From positions 5,301,826-5,365,825 of the forward strand of contig CM042090.1 of the NCBI GenBank assembly GCA_023512835.1: a stretch of 64,000 nucleotides of DNA, written 5' to 3'. Position 1 is the first letter of the stretch; every line of letters starts with the position of its first letter. The DNA comes from Taxillus chinensis. Taxonomy: Eukaryota; Streptophyta; Magnoliopsida; Santalales; Loranthaceae. The position numbers were made by a program, and so were the translations under genes. The notes under the pieces were generated by a model. That model worked only from the letters and a program-made list of their open reading frames with translations, searched no databases and was not told the DNA's origin. Positions 57,716-64,000 of the stretch are shown piece after piece.

Positions 57716-59700
57716 TGTATGAGCTGTATATTGGACACTATTATGCCTGGGTCAGATCGTGACCCAATTCATTAAGGAAGCCCAAAATGGAAGGTCACTT
57801 CTTAAATCTCAAGATGCCCCAAAGCCAGCACTAAAGGATAGAGGTTGAAATTCGAAGACTAACACACTTGATTGTGCTCAACTCCATCTTAAAACGATGA
57901 AGTTATGACCAAACAGTTTGTCACAAAAAGGCCAACTGGTGAAAGGACGGTCAAATTTGGATCATCGTGGTCAAATCTGGATCATCTTGGTCAAATCTAA
58001 GTGTCTAATCTGGACCGAAGACCCCAATCATTCGGACTAAGGCTCCAATGATACAGAATAAGGTCCAATAAACCGAAATAAGGTGTAATCATCCGGAATA
58101 AGGCTCCAATGATACGGAATAAGGTCCAATCATCTGGAATAAGGTCCAATGATCCAGAATAGGCCCTATGATCCGGAATAACTCTAAATTCAGAGGTCAG
58201 AACTCGGTCAAATCCAAGCATTTAAGCTCTTCATCTGAATATCCGGATCCAAATTCGAGCATTTGGGCTCTTCGTTCGAACATCCAGATCCAAATTTGAG
58301 CATTTGGGCTATTAGTCCGGACCTTCGAAGAGGCTTTAACCCCTAGGATCCTTATACCGAGTCTTTAGAGATGCCTTGGTCCTCTAGATTTCTAAAATTT
58401 GAGTGTTTGAGCATCATTTAAAATCCAAGCATATCATACGCATAATTACCTTCCCAAAATAGTTGATTGTACAATTGGTGCACTAGCTAGTTCAGGACAT
58501 TGGAAGATCTTACCTTGAAATTAAATCCGGCTCATCCCAGTATGGCATCCAGATGCATCCTAACATTTAAAAGGGGATATTAAGCAAATTGAGTTGATTG
58601 ATTTAAATAGGACAATATGCAAAATCAAATAATTTTAATTAATCGCAATGGCATACCTTGGAGAATAAGAAATCCTATTTACCCATTTTATTTCAATCAA
58701 GCATTTAAGGCAAAGGATTTACCATTTTGAAAAAACATCTAACCTTAGCTTATAAATAGGTAGCCATTCGACCTTTCAAAGGAGAGGATTTTTGGGATTT
58801 TTTCCTACACAATTGGGGGCATTAATTATCAATTCTCCATGATTATCCATATTGGCACCTTTGGTTGGCCGTGCGAGAAAGAAAAGTTCTTAGAGAGACC
58901 ACTTGGGGACTCACCAGAAAGGGCTTTTGGAGAGCAAGGAACACATTTTGGATAATCATCCAGCGTAATCATCCAGGCTTTTCTTCTTTCTTTCTTGTTA
59001 TTAAATTGTTAAAAACTTCTTTTTTCAGATGTTTTGAAGTAAAATAGTTTCTCTTAAAACTTATATTCCTTTTTTCTTCAAAGATTAAAAAGGATAATCA
59101 AAATTAACTTTTTTAGAAAAATTAAATTAAAGGCCCGAGTGGCCGTGGGGTTGAGCCTTTGATGCTCATACCCTAGCTGCTCGGGCAGACATTGATTGTG
59201 GCGGTGCTATTATTTCAAAACCATTTTATTTTATTTCTTTTTCTAAAAAAGAAATAGCATTGCCACAAGGGCCTAGATCCCACATTTTTTTTCTAAATTA
59301 AGATGTTTCTTTTTTGAAACCTTTTAGTTTCTTTTAAAGACCTAGATCCTACAGTTTTCTTTTCCCTTAAAATATAAAATATAAAAAATAATTTCTTTTT
59401 AACTAAAACAAGCAAACACCCATAGATCAAGACTAGGTAACAATAATGGCGTTGTAAGGGTGCTAATCCTTCCCTACATTTAACTGACTCCCGAACCTCA
59501 ATCTCTGAACTGTATACCTTTCTTTTTCTAGGTGCCCAATCACACCTCTAAATTGTTTGGCGGTGACTCTATTTTTCTTTTCTTTCATGGTTTGTCCGAG
59601 CCTTGTGCAGGGATGACTCTAAGATCAATTGAATGAACTAGCGTGGAGTCCTTTCACAAAGCCAGTCTCAAGCTCGGACGAAAATGGGTTATGACACTGT
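57716..59700 (+). mobile_element. Insertion of about 2 kb, probably a solo LTR
   Basis: 1985 bp flanked by GTTCT on both sides (57711-57715, 59701-59705), dividing the gag frame. It begins TGTATGAGCTG and ends near GGGTTATGACACTGT, so the TG...CA rule is not met exactly at the far end. It contains the CGGAATAAGG array at 58001-58180 and a TTTGGCGGTGACTC phrase near 59558 (like the LTR-end/primer region of some Tat elements). No reading frame of note. Confidence 0.65.
58001..58180 (+). repeat. About 20-bp repeats, CCGGAATAAGGTCCAATGAT
   Basis: About eight diverged units of (C/T)(C/T)GGAATAAGG(C/T)(T/C)CCAAT(G/C)AT. The core CGGAATAAGG is one base off the CGGAGTAAGG unit of the other arrays. 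Confidence 0.85.
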
Positions 59701-60214
59701 GTTCTCTAAAAAGGAAAAAATTCCTGCAAAAATTCACGTTGCATATCACTCTAACTTGTTGTAGAGTTAGCTCTCAAAGAATTAAACCATATTTTTGCCT
59801 TATCTTTCAAAGAAAAAGGAAATACACACAATTTAACAAACTCATCAGTGACAACCCTACTTATAAATGTAGTACAAGCAATCTCAAAGTCCATCTGATG
59901 TTGATAAGGGCTCTCAGATCCTATCCCGTGGAACTGAGGTATCACTGACATCATTCCATGTTTAATAGAAAATTTTGCAACAGTATCAGGAAGAACTATG
60001 CATGATGGTGTAGTGGTATGAGTGGGTTGCAGATAATCCTTAAGAGTACAAGGCTGAGGATTGGCTATATTGGGTGAGCCAATATCAGTCTCCTTAATTT
60101 CAGCAAAAAGTGAATTATTGCAACTCTAATAAACAGGCTAGATTTGTCTTGTTCCTATGACATATAAATTCATAAAAAGAAAAAAATAATATCAAGTTTA
60201 AATTTAAAAACTTT

Positions 60215-60231
60215 CCCCGACAACAGCGCCA
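60215..60231 (-). other. Athila-type primer-binding site
   Basis: The minus strand reads TGGCGCTGTTGTCGGGG, close to the TGGCGCCGTTGCCGGGG form of Athila/Tat elements. It lies 6 bases from the LTR edge. Confidence 0.75.
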
Positions 60232-60237
60232 AAAACT

Positions 60238-61668
60238 TGAGTGACCCAAAATATTGAGTAGCACTAATGCTATCCCAAGTGTAGGATTATGTCGAGTAAT
60301 AATTAAGAACATAATCTTAGATCGTCTCCCAAAGGAAAGCTTAAACTTAATCTTGTTAAATAAATAAATAAATAACTAGGTGGTACGCAATAGATGCAAA
60401 ATTACTAGCCACGGATTTAAATAAGCTAGATTAAGAATTAAAATAAATGAAGCAAGCAATCAATAAACATGAATAAAACTAATTAAGATCAAACATAAAC
60501 TCCCACAATATAAAAACTTAAATTAATCATTATAATTTATAATAAGTGAAACTAAATGTGACACAAGAAGGAAATTGAAATAGCATATTACAATAATTCT
60601 TAAATTTGCAATGAAATTGAAATAAGTAATCGAAAAGTTATTAAACCTAACTGATAAATCAAAAAGCAACAAAATTAAAATAACAAAAATCTTTAGGAAA
60701 AATAATTTAAAATAGTCTTTAAAATATTGTATCTCTAGGGTAGTAAATAAAGCTATCTTAATCTTCTATTTGGTTATGCCACCTTTGGTCAACTTGCAAT
60801 CCCCTGTCGGCTCTCCACGATCTCCCACCACCAAAAAATCCTCCTTTTGGATTTTTCAGCAGTCATATACATATATATTCACTTGTGCTTGGGTTGCTAC
60901 TTTAACCCAATACATCAATTACAAGTATAATCTCCTTTCTAACCTTATTTAAGAAAAGTACAAGTTCACCCTTATACTAGACAACGCCGTACTAAGGCAA
61001 AATAAAAGCGCATGTGTTCGTGCACGTGCCAGTGTATATGTCAATGGAGAACATGTGCATTACTTTTTGACACTTGCATTTACAAAAGTTGCTTAAAATT
61101 GTTTTTCCTTCCATTCTACTTCTACATGTGTCAGTAAATGTGTAGATGGCAGACACGTGCATGTCTTTTTGTGGCACGTGTATTTACAAAAATTGCTTAA
61201 AATTGAATTTCCTTCCGTCTTCCCTTTGCATGTGTTAGTGCACATGTCAATAATGGACACGTGCATGCTAGAGTTTCCTCTTTCTTACTCCTTGAACGCT
61301 TTGAGAGCTATTTTGGTTGGAAGTATTTGATTCTTTGAACTTCATTTGGCTCAAGAACCTCAATCCTTGTGTTTGACTGCCTCCATTATCTTGCTCTGAG
61401 TTCCTTAGCTCCATTTTCCTAAAACAAGCTACAAAACAAACCAAAACACAAACACAATACACCAGAAACTAATATCGAAAGCATATCAATCCAAAGCACA
61501 CAGAATAGACCCTAAATTCCTTAAACTGGTATTTTAACACCAAAAATTACTTAAAGCTCAAAATAATCAAGAAAACTATTAGTATAATTAAAATAATCAA
61601 ATTTATCCAAATGCATACACAAATAATTATTATTAAGCACAAGTAACATGCATTATTACCCCTAATCA
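60238..61668 (-). mobile_element. Athila-type 5' LTR
   Basis: 1431 bp, minus orientation: TGATTAGGGG at 61668 to GGGTCACTCA at 60238, next to the primer site. It shares a 150-bp block with 49020-49168. It contains two diverged ACACGTGCATG/TGGACACGTGCAT segments (about 61020-61270). No matching 3' LTR could be paired with confidence. Confidence 0.7.
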
Positions 61669-62455
61669 TTGTTGAACTATTCAAGATTTGTATTATAGTT
61701 TGACCGGAACCTTATTGATTAGCTTCGCCACCAGAGTTGGCACGTTTATGACGTATTTCATGTTTCATAGTAGAAGAAGTATTATCCGGATCCATCTTAT
61801 ATTTGGGATTGGCACACGATCAATTCAACTAATATGGAGCTGTGGTGGAGGCACCAATACAAATTCTTAACAGGTAAGAGCAGTTCTTGCGAGGCAAAAT
61901 GATTCCTTTAGTTTATATGTTGTGGTAGTATAGGGATTTGGAGGAATAAATATGGGAGAATGAGGGCCATATGCGAGTCCTTTATCTTGATCTATTTAAA
62001 AATAAATAATCTTAAGATAAGGATGATGCAAGTACTTTCTCGTAGATTTAGGAGGCACGTTGTTAACTAATTTTTAATTTTGGGTATGTTTTCGATTCAT
62101 GCATTGATTATATTGTATTGATTTAGTAGTTATTGCTTATTGGTTTACTTTTGGTTGCTTGGTTGCCATCAATTAGCATTAGTTTGATATTGGATGCTAA
62201 TAACATATTAGTTGTACATTAGTTTTGACTTCGTTATTGGTTGAGCTTGCTTTGATGGGATTATATCATATTAGTTGTGTCACATCGTTATTGTCTTGAT
62301 CTTGTTATTGATACTGAGTGGTATGTGTATTGCCATGGTTAGTTTTTTTTTTTGGTCTAGTATACCTTTCAAGGATAAAAAATCTTAAGATGGGAAGAAT
62401 ATGAAAAACTTATAATTGAGGTAGTGGGAGATATTTTCAAATTATTGTTGATAAT
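61669..62455. other. Unassigned sequence
   Basis: 61690-61880 translates in one plus-strand frame to readable, stop-containing text (LRHQSWHVYDVFHV, LWWRHQYKFL), which hints at an old coding piece, but I do not recognise it. The rest is AT-rich. Confidence 0.3.
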
Positions 62456-63167
62456 GGGCCAGTTTGGCATTGTTATTGAGAGACTGCTTCTGCTTATAAA
62501 ATAAGCAGAAGCAGTGAAAGTTATTTAGTAAACTTAGTGCTTATAAAATAAGTTTCTGCTTTTTTGCCCAAAAGCATAAGCAATTTAAAGGTTGCTTCTA
62601 TAAGCTGCTTTTTTAGGAAGTAGTTTGAAAATTTTAAAATACCAATTTAACCCTTTACCCACATCATACAAGGGCTCATTATAAAATGAAAATTTAAACA
62701 CCTAAAATAAATAGCCTCATATTGGTCTTGAACTAGCCTTCACTATGGTTCTTGCACTACTGTGTCGGCTTTGGTTGGCACGGGAGAGCACGGGGATGGG
62801 GACCGATAGGGGGTGGGGATGGAGGGGGTTGGGGTTGGCAGGGGATGAGGGTTGGGAGCAAAGGAGGGGGGGGGGGCGCTAGCAAGATAAGGAGCGGCAA
62901 GGAGTGGGGATGGGGAGGGAAAGAAGGTTATTTTTTTTAATATATATATATATATATAATAAAATGAAAAAGGATATTTGTGTCTTTTATATCTTCACAA
63001 CACTTTCATTTTTATTCTACCAAACATTTATTAACTACTTTTAAAAATTAAAGCACTTTTAAAATTATATTTTACCAAATACTCACCTGCTTATTTTCAT
63101 AGTAGCTTATTTTTCCAACACAACTAAAAGTAGCTTCTTTTAAAAGCATATATTACCAAACTAAACC
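62456..63167. mobile_element. MITE-like element, same family as 36747-37715
   Basis: 712 bp. Ends GGGCCAGTTTGG and (reversed) GGTTTAGTTTGG, flanked by AAT on both sides (62453-62455, 63168-63170). Shares TTGCTTATAAAATAAG-type arms and AGTAGCTTATTTTTCCAA.. with 36747-37715. The interior 62750-62935 is a G-rich stretch with an 11-G run (62866-62876) and no recognised gene. Confidence 0.75.
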
Positions 63168-63878
63168 AATGTCTTATTGATGATATGACTAATGATTCAA
63201 CCGTTTTGGGTATAGTTGGGATTAATTTAGAGTCCGAAAACTTGAAGAACTATTTAGTAATTTTTGTTTACTTAATGAAATTGAGATTAAAATATTAATT
63301 TATAAAAACTTAGAAGAGGTGAAACATTTTTATAAGAAAGTTGACATTTTTAGGGTTCCTTTACACTTATATATGTATATTTTGAGACTTAGTCACCAAG
63401 GATGACATTAGGTATACTTTAGGGTGTGCAGTCTGGGCTTTTAAATAATTTTTTACTATTAAAATTTGAGAAAATAAAATGTATGCTAGCACTCCCTCCT
63501 CACCTCTTTTCTCAACTCTTACCCTAGCATAGCCATACTTGCACAACGGCACAATGAGCAAGCTCAACGGCGCTCTCCAAATCCAGAACTCAATTAATTT
63601 TAAAAAGAGGGATTATATACATTTTTCGACTTCTTCCAATTTATGGACATTGTGTAAAGCTTGCATATTCATGTACACTATATATATATATATATATGGT
63701 TGTTTTCATTAGTACACAAATTTATTGTCTCCACCATTAATTGACCATACCAACCTCAACATTGCTATAGGAAAAAAAGCAATAATGCCCAGTCCGACAA
63801 TTGGAAGAGTTATTCAGCTAATGACTAGAGCCATTAGACGACTAACAACTCCACATGGTGGCATCTGAGTTGCCCCCC
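63168..63878. other. Intergenic DNA
   Basis: AT-rich, (TA)n near 63680; no gene or repeat end recognised. Confidence 0.3.
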
Positions 63879-64000
63879 TGATAACGTGCATTTATGCCGT
63901 TATCCTAGGCCTTATTTAGGGTGTTTTAGAGTATGTTTTGTACCTATTTGCATGATATTTTACACATATTTGCTCTAACCCCTAAGAAGACCCTGTTTGG
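63879..64000 (+). mobile_element. Start of an Athila-type LTR, cut by the window edge
   Basis: TGATAACGTGCATTTATGCC.. then TTTAGAGTATGTTTTG is similar to the start of the LTR on the minus strand at 57487 (TGATGAACCC.. TTTTAGAGTGTTTTATTG). Preceded by TTGCCCCCC, which could be a polypurine tract only on the other strand, so the neighbour relation is unclear. Confidence 0.5.

Larger units (their letters stand above)
57488..59954 (-). pseudogene. Athila-type gag, split by a 2-kb insertion
   Basis: Minus strand. 59954-59701: FHGIGSESPYQHQMDFE, then KLCVFPFSLKDKAKIWFNSL, RANSTTS, followed after a stop by SDMQREFLQEFFPF. 57715-57488: TNQQFT, EDFLATWEKFK, INIYPHHGFES, QLVNYFY, MCNGEFF, EPDEAFPYF. 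Together they give the retrotransposon gag core in correct order. The break holds the insertion 57716-59700. Stops occur in both halves. Gag starts about 260 bp from the primer site at 60215, as expected. Confidence 0.82.

Noticed and set aside
57716..59700. Exact LTR call with TG...CA ends
   Set aside because: GTTCT duplications define the insertion well, but the far end reads ...ACTGT; moving it to ...GACA breaks the duplication. Left as a probable solo LTR.

Overview
This is a nuclear plant window, most likely from a eudicot. It is AT-rich, is dominated by Ty3/gypsy, Ty1/copia, TRIM, hAT-type and MITE-like elements, and carries fragments of plant-specific gene families (FAR1/FHY3, B-box, AAA-ATPase, LRR receptor, CLE). 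No bacterial, organellar, rRNA or tRNA gene and no CRISPR array is visible. I could not identify the species.

Layout. 1-7.8 kb holds two decayed Athila/Tat-type gypsy elements in opposite orientations (pol on minus, gag-protease on plus), joined at a hAT-like GGTTTGG element. The plus-strand protease is split by a second hAT-type insertion with a perfect 8-bp target duplication. A copia pol remnant with its 3' LTR follows. 8.7-9.4 kb is a complete TRIM. 10-18 kb is AT-rich intergenic DNA with a 31-base poly-C run. 18.4-20.1 kb is a truncated gypsy LTR interrupted by a second TRIM, flanked by a duplicated host block. 22-26.3 kb and 28.7-29.6 kb hold MITE-like elements; two carry host-gene pieces (AAA-ATPase N-terminus, LRR receptor). 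26.6-36.6 kb is LTR DNA nested in LTR DNA, with a very young TRIM. 36.6-38.3 kb is a broken FAR1/MULE-type gene interrupted by a MITE that carries a B-box (CONSTANS-like) fragment. 39.6-42.2 kb is a chromovirus-like gypsy remnant. 49-61.7 kb is a nest up to four insertions deep, with most target duplications intact. An LTR runs off the right edge.

The one convincing intact host gene is at 45881-46312. It encodes a 143-aa CLE precursor ending in HEVPSGPNPIQN plus one lysine, that is, a TDIF (CLE41/44-type) signalling peptide with an unusual residue 11, preceded by an overlapping upstream ORF. It sits in the least transposon-disturbed part of the window (about 44.3-48.9 kb).

The most interesting themes are small non-autonomous DNA elements carrying host-gene pieces, an LTR terminus (TGTCACGCCCC) shared by structurally different retroelements, and a CGGARTAAGG-type motif amplified in tandem inside at least three different repeats. 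Domain calls were made by reading translations; no database search was run.
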